64,000 nt of DNA from DYCT01 sp051875715 (GTDB taxonomy: Bacteria > Bacteroidota > Bacteroidia > Bacteroidales > Bacteroidaceae): assembly GCA_051875715.1 (NCBI GenBank), contig JBJEHD010000017.1:1-64000 (forward strand), written 5' to 3'. Below the pieces are notes generated by a model, which worked only from the letters and a program-made list of their open reading frames with translations, had not been told where the DNA came from and searched no databases. Both the position numbers and the translations under genes were made by a program. Positions 15,654 through 24,234 of this stretch are shown piece after piece; position 1 is the first letter of the stretch; each line of letters starts with the position of its first letter.

Positions 15654-17579
15654 CTATAGCGCCTCGCACTCTTTGAGCCAGAGCACCGACGACGCATCGC
15701 TCGGCATCCGCCAGTCGCCACGCGGGCTCAGAGCCACCGAACCCACCTTGGGACCGTCCGGCAGGCACGAACGCTTGAACTGCTGGTTGAAGAAACGGCG
15801 GAAGAAGGTCGTGAGCCAATGGCGGATGGTGTCGTCGTCGTACTTGCCGGCGAAGGCCTGCTGCGCCAGGAAATAAATCTTGGCCGGGCGCGAGCCGAAG
15901 CGCAGGAAGTGGTAGAGGAAGAAATCGTGCAACTCGTATGGGCCGACCAGGTCCTCGGTCTTCTGCTTGATGTTCCCCTGCTCGTCGGCCGGAATGAGTT
16001 CGGGGCTGATGGGTGTGTCGACGATGTCGAGCAGCGTGAGGCGCGAGCGGTCGTCCATGCCGTTGCGGGCCACCCATTCCACCAAGTATTTGACCAGTGT
16101 CTTCGGGATGCTGCCGTTCACGCCGTAGTTCGACATGTGGTCGCCGTTGTAGGTGGCCCATCCGAGTGCCAGTTCGGAGAGGTCGCCCGTACCAATGACC
16201 AGGCCGCCCGTTTGGTTGGCCACGTCCATCAGAATCTGTGTCCGTTCGCGTGCTTGCGAGTTCTCGTAGGTCACGTCGTGAACGCTGCTGTCGTGCCCGA
16301 TGTCCTCGAAATGCTGGATGCACGCCTTCCTGATGCTGATTTCGCGGATGCTGATGCCGAGCGAGGTCATCAGGTCGATGGCATTGCGGTAGGTGCGGTC
16401 GGTGGTGCCGAAGCCCGGCATGGTGATGCCGAGGATGCCTTTGCGGTCCAGTCCCAGTTTGTCGAACGTTTTGACGCAGACGAGTAGCGCCAGCGTCGAG
16501 TCCAGTCCGCCGGAGATGCCCACCACCACGTGCTCGCAGCGTGTGTGGGTCAGCCGTTTGGCCAGGCCGGCCACTTGGATGGCGAAGATTTCTTCGCATC
16601 GTTCGTTCAGTTGGCTTCCCGTCGGCACGAAGGGGTGTACATTGACGGTGCGTGTCAGCACCAGGTCGCGTCCCGCGGTCATCTCCGTCGAGACGCGGTG
16701 GGCCGGCCGGTCGGCCCACAGGGCTTTCGAGGCGGTGAACGTCGTATTGCACTGCCGCTCGCTGCGGATGCGCTCGACATCGATTTCGCTGATGATGAGT
16801 TGCTCCTGCAGCGAGAACCGTTCGGATGCGGCCAGCAGGTGGCCGTTTTCGTAGATGAGCCCGTTGCCGGCGAGGACCACGTCGGTGGTCGACTCGCCGA
16901 ATCCGCACGACGAGAACACGTAGCCCGCCAGTGCGCGGGCCGACTGCTGGCTGAGCAGCGAACGCAGGTAAGCGTGTTTGCCGATGCTTTCGTCGTCGGC
17001 CGAGAGGTTGAAGATGATTTCCGCACCTTGCAGGGCGAGGGTCGAACTGGGTGGGATGGTGGCCCACACGTCTTCGCAAATTTCGATGCCGAAACAGGTG
17101 TTGGGGGTGTCGAACAACAGGTTCGCGCCCAGCGGCACCACTTGTCCGCAGAGGCGGACGCTCTCTTCGTGGATTTGGGTGGCCGAGGCGAACCAGCGCA
17201 TCTCATAGAATTCCTTATAGTTTGGCAGATACGTCTTGGGCACAACACCCAGGATTTTGCCCCGCTGGATGACGACGGCGGCGTTCAGCAGCGAGGCACG
17301 AACCGGCACGGGCATACCCACGATGCTGATGATGTCCAACTGACGGGTGGTGTTGAGGATTTGCAGCAAGGCCATCTCTGCTTCCTGCAAGAGCAACTGT
17401 TGTCCAAACAGGTCGCCGCACGTGTAGGCAGTGAGCGACAGTTCGGGGAATACGACGATTTCCACTCCTTTGCCGTCGGCAACAGCAATCAGACTCTCTA
17501 TTTGCGCAGCATTGTGCTTACAGTCGGCCACCTGCACCGCCGGAACGGCAGCGGCCACCTTTACAAAACCATAGTTCAT
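15654..17579 (-). CDS. nadE: Glutamine-dependent NAD+ synthetase
   Basis: 641 residues, the usual size of the two-domain enzyme. The N-terminal nitrilase-type glutaminase carries the triad Glu46 (FPELSLT), Lys115 (PKTYLPN) and Cys168 (GIEICEDVW). The C-terminal synthetase has the PP-loop GISGGLDST at 354-362 and the NAD-synthetase segments GTGDLSELALGW and LTTFFRRFFNQQFKRSCLPDGPKVGS. It amidates deamido-NAD using glutamine nitrogen and ATP, the last step of NAD synthesis. Monocistronic by position, with its own promoter at 17611-17619. The C terminus (SSVLWLKECEAL) abuts the repeat array. Confident assignment. Confidence 0.97.
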   Translation of the reverse strand: MNYGFVKVAAAVPAVQVADCKHNAAQIESLIAVADGKGVEIVVFPELSLTAYTCGDLFGQQLLLQEAEMALLQILNTTRQLDIISIVGMPVPVRASLLNAAVVIQRGKILGVVPKTYLPNYKEFYEMRWFASATQIHEESVRLCGQVVPLGANLLFDTPNTCFGIEICEDVWATIPPSSTLALQGAEIIFNLSADDESIGKHAYLRSLLSQQSARALAGYVFSSCGFGESTTDVVLAGNGLIYENGHLLAASERFSLQEQLIISEIDVERIRSERQCNTTFTASKALWADRPAHRVSTEMTAGRDLVLTRTVNVHPFVPTGSQLNERCEEIFAIQVAGLAKRLTHTRCEHVVVGISGGLDSTLALLVCVKTFDKLGLDRKGILGITMPGFGTTDRTYRNAIDLMTSLGISIREISIRKACIQHFEDIGHDSSVHDVTYENSQARERTQILMDVANQTGGLVIGTGDLSELALGWATYNGDHMSNYGVNGSIPKTLVKYLVEWVARNGMDDRSRLTLLDIVDTPISPELIPADEQGNIKQKTEDLVGPYELHDFFLYHFLRFGSRPAKIYFLAQQAFAGKYDDDTIRHWLTTFFRRFFNQQFKRSCLPDGPKVGSVALSPRGDWRMPSDASSVLWLKECEAL

Positions 17580-17610
17580 AGTTTGTTTCTGACTTGAAAG
17601 TTTTTACCCT

Positions 17611-17619
17611 GCAAAAGTA
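17611..17619 (-). promoter_or_regulatory. -7 promoter box of nadE
   Basis: TACTTTTGC on the minus strand, an exact match to TAnnTTTG followed by C, 32 bases upstream of the nadE start codon. A matching -33 element is less clear. Confidence 0.55.
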
Positions 17620-17690
17620 CAGATAATTTGGTTAAGTCTTAAATATACCAAAAATAAAAACGTGGAGTTGCTTATCTCAAAAACTCTGTC

Positions 17691-17698
17691 TACTTTCG
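17691..17698 (+). promoter_or_regulatory. Probable -7 promoter box of the perR-like gene
   Basis: TACTTTCG differs from TAnnTTTG at one base. A TTG about 21 bases upstream could serve as the -33 element. The predicted transcription start near 17705 lies just before the inverted repeat at 17711-17732. Confidence 0.45.
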
Positions 17699-17710
17699 CA
17701 TTGCTAAAGA

Positions 17711-17732
17711 AAATTGTAACAGGTACAAATTT
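17711..17732. promoter_or_regulatory. Inverted repeat, candidate PerR-type operator
   Basis: AAATTGTA (17711-17718) and TACAAATTT (17724-17732) form an inverted repeat around ACAGG; the inner arms TTGTA/TACAA are perfect. AT-rich palindromes of this kind are typical Fur/PerR boxes. It lies between the probable promoter and the ribosome-binding GAGGAG of the Fur-family gene, suggesting autoregulation that also covers rubrerythrin. Confidence 0.55.
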
Positions 17733-17749
17733 GAGGAGATAGCAGAAGT

Positions 17750-18193
17750 ATGAAAATAACGCCGGAAAACAGCGGGGCCTACCATCGGCTGATGGAGTAC
17801 CAGATCAAGCCGTCGCAGCAGCGTGTCGCCATCATGGCCTACTTGATGTTGCATCGGACGCATCCGTCGGCGGATGAAATCTACCGAGCATTGAGCCCGG
17901 ACATGCCTACGCTCTCCAAAACGACTGTCTACAATACGTTAAAGTTGTTCAACGAACAGGGCGCCGCTCAGATGCTGACCATCGACGAACGGAGTGCCTG
18001 TTTTGACGGCGACGTGTCGCATCACACCCACTTCTTGTGCAAGCAGTGCGGCCGAATCTACGATATGCCCATGCGCGAAGTCGGGGATGAGGCCGATCGG
18101 TTGCGCCGCGAGGGGCACGTGGTGACAGAAACCCATGTCTATTATAAAGGATTGTGCAAGCAGTGCCTGACGCACGTGGATTGCACCAACTGA
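17750..18193 (+). CDS. perR: Fur-family transcriptional regulator, PerR-like
   Basis: 147 residues. N-terminal winged helix with the recognition-helix region LSKTTVYNTLKLF (55-67), then a dimerisation domain. Two CxxC pairs (Cys97/Cys100 and Cys136/Cys139) form the structural zinc site, and DGDVSHHTHF (86-95) supplies ligands of the regulatory metal site. Fur-family proteins sense Fe2+, Zn2+ or peroxide. A PerR role is inferred because the next gene, 45 bases downstream, is rubrerythrin, a peroxide-scavenging protein, and because a PerR-like palindrome precedes this gene. Start supported by GAGGAG 10-15 bases upstream. Fur or Zur function cannot be excluded from sequence. Confidence 0.85.
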   Translation: MKITPENSGAYHRLMEYQIKPSQQRVAIMAYLMLHRTHPSADEIYRALSPDMPTLSKTTVYNTLKLFNEQGAAQMLTIDERSACFDGDVSHHTHFLCKQCGRIYDMPMREVGDEADRLRREGHVVTETHVYYKGLCKQCLTHVDCTN

Positions 18194-18238
18194 GAGAAGC
18201 ATATACATTGATTAACCCTTAAAAGAAAGTAGAAACGT

Positions 18239-18799
18239 ATGAAGAAGTTTAGATGTACAGTTTGCGGATATGTGTACGAAGGTGACGCAGCTCCCGAAAA
18301 GTGTCCGTTGTGTAAGGCTCCGGCCAGCAAGTTTGTGGAAGTGGTAGAAGAAGCTACCGGCGGTCCGATGACGTTTGCTGACGAACACGTGATTGGCGTG
18401 GCTAAAGGCTGCGATGAAGAAATGATCAAGGACCTGAACAACCATTTCATGGGCGAATGCACCGAAGTGGGTATGTACTTGGCCATGAGCCGTCAGGCTG
18501 ATCGCGAAGGCTATCCCGAGGTGGCAGAAGCATTCAAGCGCTACGCATGGGAAGAGGCTGAACACGCTGCCAAGTTTGCCGAACTGCTGGGCGACTGCGT
18601 GTGGGACACGAAGACGAACCTGCTGAAGCGCAAAGAGGCCGAACAGGGTGCTTGCGAGGACAAGAAGCGCATCGCCACGCGTGCGAAAGCCTTGAACCTG
18701 GATGCCATCCACGACACCGTTCATGAAATGTGCAAGGACGAGGCTCGTCACGGAAAAGGCTTCGAAGGCTTGTACAACCGCTACTTCGGCGATAAATAA
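18239..18799 (+). CDS. Rubrerythrin with N-terminal rubredoxin domain ('reverse' rubrerythrin)
   Basis: 186 residues. The rubredoxin Fe(Cys)4 site is at the N terminus (Cys6, Cys9, Cys22, Cys25) and is followed by a ferritin-like four-helix diiron domain with Glu/His ligands in EEAEHAAK and the late DEARHGKG motif. Classical rubrerythrins have the opposite order, so this is the 'reverse' form found in anaerobes. It reduces hydrogen peroxide in the cytoplasm with electrons from NAD(P)H:rubredoxin reductases. No obvious promoter lies in the 45-base gap after the regulator gene, so the two form an operon. A strong terminator follows. Confident assignment. Confidence 0.93.
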   Translation: MKKFRCTVCGYVYEGDAAPEKCPLCKAPASKFVEVVEEATGGPMTFADEHVIGVAKGCDEEMIKDLNNHFMGECTEVGMYLAMSRQADREGYPEVAEAFKRYAWEEAEHAAKFAELLGDCVWDTKTNLLKRKEAEQGACEDKKRIATRAKALNLDAIHDTVHEMCKDEARHGKGFEGLYNRYFGDK

Positions 18800-18824
18800 G
18801 AAACCGAATCTTGTAGATGGACAT

Positions 18825-18863
18825 AAAAAAACTGCATCGGCCACGTGCCGGTGCAGTTTTTTT
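18825..18863. terminator. Bidirectional rho-independent terminator
   Basis: A-run, CTGCATCGGC, loop, GCCGGTGCAG, T-run: a 10-bp stem with one G-U pair flanked by six or more A and seven T. It separates the converging rubrerythrin gene and the TPR gene ending at 18875. Confidence 0.88.
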
Positions 18864-18874
18864 ATGGGACAGAC

Positions 18875-21088
18875 TCAACTGTCGAGCAGGTCGCGCATGA
18901 GCGGCAGGTCGGACGCAGGGATGCCAGCCGCTATCAGGACATCGCGGTCCGCCTCGAGATGGGCGAACAGGGTCTCTTTGTCGCCGAAGCGCGACCGGGC
19001 TATTTCGTAGTGGGTGATGGCTTGGGGCAGGTCGCCCATGGCCCAGTACACGTGTCCCAGGTTCAGCCAGTCCTCCGGCAGGGAGGAGTGTTCGATGAGT
19101 TTGTGGTAGTAGGTCCGGGCCTGTTCGTAGTGATGGGTGAGGAACGAACACCAGGCGATGGCCCGCCAGGCTTTCTCCGACGACGGCCGGAAATACTCCA
19201 TCTTGAAGAAATAGTCGAGGGCTTCGTCGTAGCGGTGCAGTTCGATGAGGCACAGACCGATGGGGTAGGTCAGTTTCAGGTCGTCGGGCGATTGTTCTTC
19301 CACCTTCTTATAGTAGGCCAGGGCGCGTTCCCACTGCCTGCACTGCCGGTGGCATACGGCCAGTTGGCGCATGGTCCAGCGTTGGCCGGGGCGGAGCAGG
19401 TCGGCGCGTTCGTAGGCGGCGATGGCTTCGTCGTAGCGTTTCAGTTGTTGCAGGCAGTAGCCCGTCTTCTGCCAGATTTCCATGTTGTCGGCCGTTTGCC
19501 GGCACAGCTCCTGAAAAACGGTCAGCGCCTCGTCGGTGTAGCCTTTCCGCAGGAAATATTCGGCAATGGCCTGTCGGCGTTCGGCCGGGGCGAAACTGGG
19601 TTGCCAAATGGGGCACTCGTAGAGGTGCAGCGGGTCGGCAAAGATGTCGTGGAAACTCAGCCGGTGGGGGAACTGCTTGAAGAAGCGGTAGAGGTCTTGT
19701 ACGTACTGATTGCAGATCATGACCGGATTCTTCTTCCCCTGCTGCAAGACGGCGCTGTATGCTTCGCTTTGCAGGAAGGCCTCGTCGTCGTTCGTATGCA
19801 TCTGGATGAATGCGCGTTGCGCCTCCGGGATGTTCTTGAGGGTGAAGGCGAACGAGTAGCGGTCCGAGTGGCAGAAGAGGGGCGACTCCATCAGCCGTTC
19901 CAGGCCGGGCATGCCCGTCGTGGCGGAAGTGGTACCGTCGGTCTGGAGCATCGAATGGCGTGGGTCGAAGGGGTAGAACCAGTTGGCCATGTCGGCAAAG
20001 AAAGGGAAATTCTTCAGTTGGGCAAAGGTGCCGGCGTACATGTCGACTCCTTCGGCCTGCATCTCGCTCATCTCCTTGAACTTGTCCATCAGCCCGGCGT
20101 TTTCCGCCCAATTCTCCCAGTCGGGATTCAGGTCGGCCTGCCCGTTGTCTTCGTCGGCTTCGTCTGCAGCCTTTCGGGCCTGCTCCTGACGAATGCCTTT
20201 GATGATTTCCGGCAAGATTTCCTGTCGCATCTTCTGTTCGACTTTGGGAGCCTCGCGGCTGAGCAGCAACTGGATTTGCAGTTGGTTCAGTTCGTTGGCG
20301 AAACGCGGCTCTTCCTGCAGGAGGGTGAGGCGTGTGTGCAGCGTCGGATAGAGGGGGATGCGGCTGGCGTAGCGGTCGGCGGCGAGCGCGATGCCCACCA
20401 AGGCCCTTCGGTTCACCAGCAGCGATGCGTGGTCGTAGGCCTCGAGCAACAGGCACATTTTCCGTTGGTCGAAGAAGACGAAGAGGCTCAGCGTCAAGGC
20501 ACTGACAAACAGGGCGACATCGTTGGCCGGTATCAGGGCGGAGGTCAGGATGCGGCGGGCGTCTTCCAGGTCGGCTTCGCTCCAGGCCGGAGCCAGCCAG
20601 GTGCGGTAGAACAACTCGGCGTACGCCTTGTCGTGCTGCAGCCGGATGTCGGCTTGCCGGGGGCGGTTGATGGCTATGCCTGCGGCGGGCAGTTCGTCGA
20701 GGGCGCATTCCTCGGTGTAGGCCTCCAGCGTCAGCAGCAGTTGCTCGTAAGAACGCAGGGGCTGTCGCCGATAGAGCCGCTTGCGGTCGAAATAGTAGTG
20801 GGGCGACTGCTTCTCCATGTGGACCATCCAGATGCGGTCGGTCAATTCGTGAGCCGAGGCCAGCAGACGCGTGTACAACCGTGGCCGCTCGGGGTCCTCG
20901 ACGCCTCTCTGCAGGTATTCCAACATATAGGAATAGGACGTTTGCATCTGCTCGAATGCGTTGCTCAGTTCGGGCATACCCAGTTCGAACAGGTAGGCTT
21001 CGAGGCATTGCAGGGCGTCTTTCAGCCGCCGGCGGTCGAGGTGGAGGTGGATGTCGTTTCGGGTGGATTGGATGACTTGTTCGTTCAT
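18875..21088 (-). CDS. TPR-repeat protein of unknown function
   Basis: 737 residues, no signal peptide or membrane segment, so cytoplasmic. The first about 450 residues are helical and unfamiliar (MNEQVIQSTRNDIHLHLDRR onwards). Acidic DEADEDNGQADLNPDWENW lies in the middle. From about 500 to the end there are six or so tetratricopeptide repeats, for example GYTDEALTVFQELCRQ, RYDEAIAAYERADLLRP, QWERALAYYKKVEEQSP, RYDEALDYFFKMEYFRP and DLPQAITHYEIARSRFG. TPRs mediate protein-protein contacts; no catalytic motif is seen. It begins 17 bases after the thioredoxin-like gene and is the last gene of the operon starting at 24142. Length and layout resemble a conserved Bacteroidales hypothetical. I do not assign a function. 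Confidence 0.8.
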   Translation of the reverse strand: MNEQVIQSTRNDIHLHLDRRRLKDALQCLEAYLFELGMPELSNAFEQMQTSYSYMLEYLQRGVEDPERPRLYTRLLASAHELTDRIWMVHMEKQSPHYYFDRKRLYRRQPLRSYEQLLLTLEAYTEECALDELPAAGIAINRPRQADIRLQHDKAYAELFYRTWLAPAWSEADLEDARRILTSALIPANDVALFVSALTLSLFVFFDQRKMCLLLEAYDHASLLVNRRALVGIALAADRYASRIPLYPTLHTRLTLLQEEPRFANELNQLQIQLLLSREAPKVEQKMRQEILPEIIKGIRQEQARKAADEADEDNGQADLNPDWENWAENAGLMDKFKEMSEMQAEGVDMYAGTFAQLKNFPFFADMANWFYPFDPRHSMLQTDGTTSATTGMPGLERLMESPLFCHSDRYSFAFTLKNIPEAQRAFIQMHTNDDEAFLQSEAYSAVLQQGKKNPVMICNQYVQDLYRFFKQFPHRLSFHDIFADPLHLYECPIWQPSFAPAERRQAIAEYFLRKGYTDEALTVFQELCRQTADNMEIWQKTGYCLQQLKRYDEAIAAYERADLLRPGQRWTMRQLAVCHRQCRQWERALAYYKKVEEQSPDDLKLTYPIGLCLIELHRYDEALDYFFKMEYFRPSSEKAWRAIAWCSFLTHHYEQARTYYHKLIEHSSLPEDWLNLGHVYWAMGDLPQAITHYEIARSRFGDKETLFAHLEADRDVLIAAGIPASDLPLMRDLLDS

Positions 21089-21105
21089 GGCCCGGTTTCC
21101 TATGG

Positions 21106-21573
21106 TTAGGGTTGTTTCTTGCCCAGCAGCACCTCCTCGATGGCTCGCTGCAGCGTGGCTTTGTCTGCTGCGCCGACGATGACCTGCGGCTTTTCGTTCA
21201 GTGGGATGAACACCAGGGTGGGCAGCGAGCGGATGCCCATGGCGCCGGCCAGGTTGCTCTCCTGGTCAGTGTCGACCTTGTAGACGACAATCTGGTCCTT
21301 GTATGCCGCAGCCAGTTCGGCCACGATGGGGGCCACCCGTCGGCAAGGACCGCACCAGGTGGCGTAGAAATCAATGAGTACGGGCTTGTCGCCCCGGAAT
21401 TTCCATTCGGTCTCGTGGGCGTAGTCGAACACCTCTTGGCGGAAACGTTCGTCTGTGAGGACCACGACGGCCGATTCTTGCTGGTTGTCTTGTTTGTTCT
21501 CTTTCGGAGGAGTGCATGCTTGGCCGATGGTACAGCACAGCAGCATCAGAAGAAGGCTTGCGAAATTTTTCAT
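21106..21573 (-). CDS. Thioredoxin-fold lipoprotein
   Basis: 155 residues. Signal peptide with Cys20 (IGQAC) as probable lipidated residue, so a periplasm-facing or outer-membrane lipoprotein. The thioredoxin domain occupies about 40-150 with active site WCGPC at 73-77 and the cis-Pro region SLPTLVFI. Such proteins reduce or isomerise disulfides of exported proteins in Bacteroidota. A short polar linker (KENKQDNQQES) separates lipid anchor and domain. It sits 67 bases after maf and 17 before the TPR gene. It could equally serve a cytochrome-maturation-like role, but no partner genes are here. Confidence 0.88.
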   Translation of the reverse strand: MKNFASLLLMLLCCTIGQACTPPKENKQDNQQESAVVVLTDERFRQEVFDYAHETEWKFRGDKPVLIDFYATWCGPCRRVAPIVAELAAAYKDQIVVYKVDTDQESNLAGAMGIRSLPTLVFIPLNEKPQVIVGAADKATLQRAIEEVLLGKKQP

Positions 21574-21640
21574 GACGTTTCGTTTTAATGGGTGGGTATA
21601 TGATAACGGAAGGGAACTCGTATGGGTTCGGCTTTTCCCG

Positions 21641-22222
21641 TCAGATTTTTTGCAGTTCGCGGTACAGGCGTTGTACGGGCAGGCCCATCACGTTGAAGTA
21701 CGAGCCCCGGATGGACTCTACGCCGATGTAGCCTATCCATTCCTGGATGCCGTAGGCCCCGGCCTTGTCCAGCGGACGGAAGGTGGCGACGTAGTAGTCG
21801 ATTTCTTCCGGCGTCAGGGTGGCGAAGGTCACCTCCGTCGTGGTGGAGAAGACGTGCTGCTTGTCGGTCGTCGTGAGGCAAACGCCGGTAGCGACCAGGT
21901 GGGTGCGTCCGGAGAGGCGGCGGAGCATGTCGCGTGCCTCTTCTTCCGTGGCCGGCTTGCCCAGCACGGCTCCGTCCAGCCAGACAATGGTGTCGGCGGT
22001 GATGATCAGTTCGTCGGGGTGCATCTGCTTTTGGTAGGCGGCTGCTTTTTCGCGGGCGATGTAGACCGGGATTTCCTCTGCCTGCAGGGTGGGAGGGTAG
22101 GACTCGTCGATGTCGGGCAGCAGTTTGACTTCATAATCGAGGCCCAGTCCGGCCAGCAGTTCCTTGCGGCGGGGCGAGCCGGACGCCAGTACGATGTGGT
22201 ATTTCTGTAAGTTGGGTAGCAT
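21641..22222 (-). CDS. maf: Maf-family nucleotide pyrophosphatase
   Basis: 193 residues, full length for the family. N-terminal VLASGSPRRKELL (11-23) is the Maf signature that binds the phosphate chain. Asp77 in ADTIVWLDG is the expected catalytic base and GKPATEEEARDML the following conserved helix. DKAGAYGIQEWIG and GSYFNVMGLPV complete the family pattern. Maf proteins hydrolyse dTTP/UTP or modified nucleotides to the monophosphate, a house-cleaning role. The GIQEW pattern fits the dTTP/UTP type (YhdE) rather than YceF, which is an inference. It lies 48 bases after kdsC in the same operon. Confidence 0.93.
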   Translation of the reverse strand: MLPNLQKYHIVLASGSPRRKELLAGLGLDYEVKLLPDIDESYPPTLQAEEIPVYIAREKAAAYQKQMHPDELIITADTIVWLDGAVLGKPATEEEARDMLRRLSGRTHLVATGVCLTTTDKQHVFSTTTEVTFATLTPEEIDYYVATFRPLDKAGAYGIQEWIGYIGVESIRGSYFNVMGLPVQRLYRELQKI

Positions 22223-22270
22223 GATTGGGTAGGGTTTAGTTGGGGAATATGTGTGTAGCCCGGGGGATGG

Positions 22271-22795
22271 TCACCATCCGAAGGCGTCGCTGTGGGTCAT
22301 CCATTTGTCTTGCGCCTTGAGCACCTGCTCGATGACGTCGCGGCAGCAACCTTGACCGCCGGCCCGGTGGGAGATGTAGCGGGCTATCTGCTTGATTTCC
22401 GGGGCGGCATCGGCCGGGCAGCAGGGTAGCCCGACGTGCGACATGATTTCGTAGTCGGGGATGTCGTCGCCCATGTAGAGCACCTCGTCGTCGCTCAGTC
22501 CGTAGAGGGCTTTGAGGCGTTCGTATTCGGTCAGTTTCACGGCGGCGCCCATGCAGATGTCCTTCACGCCCAGGCCTTCGTAGCGGCGGCGTGTGGCTTC
22601 GCCGCGTCCGCCGGTGATGATGGCCACGTGCAGCCCGCGCTTTACGGCCAGTTGCAGCGCATAGCCGTCTTTGATGTTCACCGTCCGGGTCGGGTTGCCC
22701 TCCGGGTCGGTCGGGATGGTTTCCAAACTCAGCACGCCGTCGACGTCGAACATCAGGGCGCGTATTTTTGTCAGGTCGTAGGAGATGTTGCTCAT
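22271..22795 (-). CDS. kdsC: 3-deoxy-D-manno-octulosonate 8-phosphate phosphatase, HAD family
   Basis: 174 residues, the size of the capless HAD phosphatase KdsC. Motif I MFDVDGVLS gives Asp17 and Asp19. Later motifs are ITGGRGEATRRR (Ser/Thr motif II region), the Lys region, and MGDDIPDYEIM with the acidic motif IV. GLPCCPADAAPEIK and HRAGGQGCCRDVIE are typical KdsC segments. It removes phosphate from KDO-8-P to give KDO for lipid A core synthesis. The start codon overlaps the stop of the DUF2520 gene by four bases (ATGA), implying translational coupling. A close N-acylneuraminate-9-phosphatase relative is possible but less likely. Confidence 0.9.
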   Translation of the reverse strand: MSNISYDLTKIRALMFDVDGVLSLETIPTDPEGNPTRTVNIKDGYALQLAVKRGLHVAIITGGRGEATRRRYEGLGVKDICMGAAVKLTEYERLKALYGLSDDEVLYMGDDIPDYEIMSHVGLPCCPADAAPEIKQIARYISHRAGGQGCCRDVIEQVLKAQDKWMTHSDAFGW

Positions 22796-23619
22796 GATTG
22801 TGATTCGTTTGTTTGGGGATGGGCGGCCATCCGGTGGATGCTTTCGCTCAGATTTCGGTAAAGGGCCTGCAGGTCGGGGCGTCCGTCCAGCAGGGCGAGG
22901 TGGCGGTCGATGACGTTGGTGTCGAAGCGGACGGCCGGCCCGGTTTGGGCTTCGCGCGGGGGCAGGTCGTGTACCTTGGCCACGGTCTCGTCGATGAGTG
23001 GCAGCAAGAGGTCGAAGGTTAGTCCGTGTGCCGCCAGCAAGTCGGCCGACAAGGCGTAGAGGTGGTTGGTGAAGTTGCAGGCCAGCACGGCGGCCAGATG
23101 CAGATAGCGCCGTTGTTCGCTGTCGGCTTCGCGGACGGTGTCGGTCAGACTGCCGGCCACCTGGCGCAACAGGCGGAGGGTGGCTGCGTCCGATGCTTCC
23201 AGAAAGAAGGGCAGGTGTGCGAACGACACTTCACGCTGCCGGCTGAACGTCTGCAGGGGATAGATGACCCCGTAGTGGGCGACCTGTCCCTTCCAGCAGT
23301 CCATGGGCATGCTGCCGGCCGTGTGGACAAAGATTCCTCCGTCCGGGCTGCAGGCGGCGATGTCGGCCACGTGGGCCTCCAGGGCCTTGTCGGACAAGGC
23401 AACGATGTACAATTGTGCGTCGGGCCTCAGGCGGTCGAACGCCGTGGTCCATGTCGCACCGACCAGCCGGGCCAACCGGCTGGCAGATGCTTCGGTGCGG
23501 CTGTACACCTGCCGGATGGGGTAGCCGTGGGCGTGCAGTGCGAGTCCCAGCCGGGTGGCCAGGTTGCCTGCCCCTACCAGCACGATGTCGGGCCGTTGCT
23601 CATTCGGTTCGGTCGTCAT
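22792..23619 (-). CDS. Rossmann-fold DUF2520 protein, NADP-oxidoreductase-like
   Basis: 275 residues. N-terminal Rossmann domain with IVLVGAGNLATRLG (12-25, GxGxxA loop) and YSRTEASA, like ketopantoate- and F420-dependent reductases. The second, helical part (about 130-260) matches DUF2520, with HLAAVLACNFTNHLYALS and GPAVRFDTNVIDRHLALL. This protein is widespread in Bacteroidota beside kdsC and maf, but its substrate is unknown to me. The gene overlaps its upstream neighbour by 20 bases and kdsC by four, so the three are co-translated. No signal peptide; cytoplasmic. A dehydrogenase role is inference from fold. Confidence 0.85.
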   Translation of the reverse strand: MTTEPNEQRPDIVLVGAGNLATRLGLALHAHGYPIRQVYSRTEASASRLARLVGATWTTAFDRLRPDAQLYIVALSDKALEAHVADIAACSPDGGIFVHTAGSMPMDCWKGQVAHYGVIYPLQTFSRQREVSFAHLPFFLEASDAATLRLLRQVAGSLTDTVREADSEQRRYLHLAAVLACNFTNHLYALSADLLAAHGLTFDLLLPLIDETVAKVHDLPPREAQTGPAVRFDTNVIDRHLALLDGRPDLQALYRNLSESIHRMAAHPQTNESQS

Positions 23620-24142
23620 ACCGGTTGATGTGTATTTTCTCCCATTGCAGGTGTTCTTCGTTGAAGGGCTTGCGTTCCATGCCCTTGTGCCCGATGGCGA
23701 TGATGGACACCACCTGCAACTGGAGCGGGATGTTCAGCAGGTTTCGTACGTATTCGTCGGACGGTTGGTCGTCCGAGGCCTGCCGCTGGCGCACCTGTAC
23801 CCAGCAACTGCCCAGTCCCAGGTCTTCGGCCTGCAACTGGATGAGCGTGGAGGCCACGGCGGCGTCTTCTATCCAGACATCGCTGACCAAGGGGTCGGCC
23901 AGTACGACGATGGCGAGGGCGGCATCCTTGACGAAGGCGGAACCTTGCTCCTTGCAGAGCGACAGGCGGCTCAGGGTCTCTTTGTCGTCCACGGCAATGA
24001 ATTGCCAACAGTTGCTCCGTTTCGACGAGGGAGCCATCAGGGCGGCTTTCAGCAGGGCCACCACTTCGTCCTGCGTCAGTTCTTCCGAGGTGAATTTGCG
24101 CATGCTGCGGCGCATTCGGATTAGTTCGCTGAAATCTTTCAT
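23600..24142 (-). CDS. Nitroreductase-family FMN oxidoreductase
   Basis: 180 residues. Opens with FSELIRMRRSMRKFTSEELT, the Arg-rich FMN-binding start of nitroreductases. MAPSSKRSNCWQFIAV follows the family pattern (M-APS--N-QPW-F) and EDLGLGSCWVQVR is the later conserved stretch. These homodimeric flavoproteins reduce nitro compounds, quinones or flavins with NAD(P)H; the true substrate is not predictable. First gene of the minus-strand operon running to 18875, with a -7 promoter box about 31 bases upstream. It overlaps the next gene by 20 bases. Confidence 0.9.
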   Translation of the reverse strand: MKDFSELIRMRRSMRKFTSEELTQDEVVALLKAALMAPSSKRSNCWQFIAVDDKETLSRLSLCKEQGSAFVKDAALAIVVLADPLVSDVWIEDAAVASTLIQLQAEDLGLGSCWVQVRQRQASDDQPSDEYVRNLLNIPLQLQVVSIIAIGHKGMERKPFNEEHLQWEKIHINRYDDRTE

Positions 24143-24172
24143 GCGGTTCGGTGTTTTTGGCGTTATCTGTCG

Positions 24173-24181
24173 GCAAAGGTA
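24173..24181 (-). promoter_or_regulatory. -7 promoter box of the nitroreductase operon
   Basis: TACCTTTGC on the minus strand, exact match to TAnnTTTGC, ending 31 bases before the start codon at 24142. Confidence 0.6.
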
Positions 24182-24222
24182 AGATTTTTGGGGAGAACTC
24201 GCCCATCTTCCTTCCTATTTTG

Positions 24223-24231
24223 TACATTTGC
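24223..24231 (+). promoter_or_regulatory. -7 promoter box almost touching the start codon
   Basis: TACATTTGC matches the consensus, but the first ATG is at 24235. If used, transcription would start at or next to the ATG, giving a leaderless mRNA. No good -33 element is visible, so the box may be fortuitous. Confidence 0.4.
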
Positions 24232-24234
24232 AGC

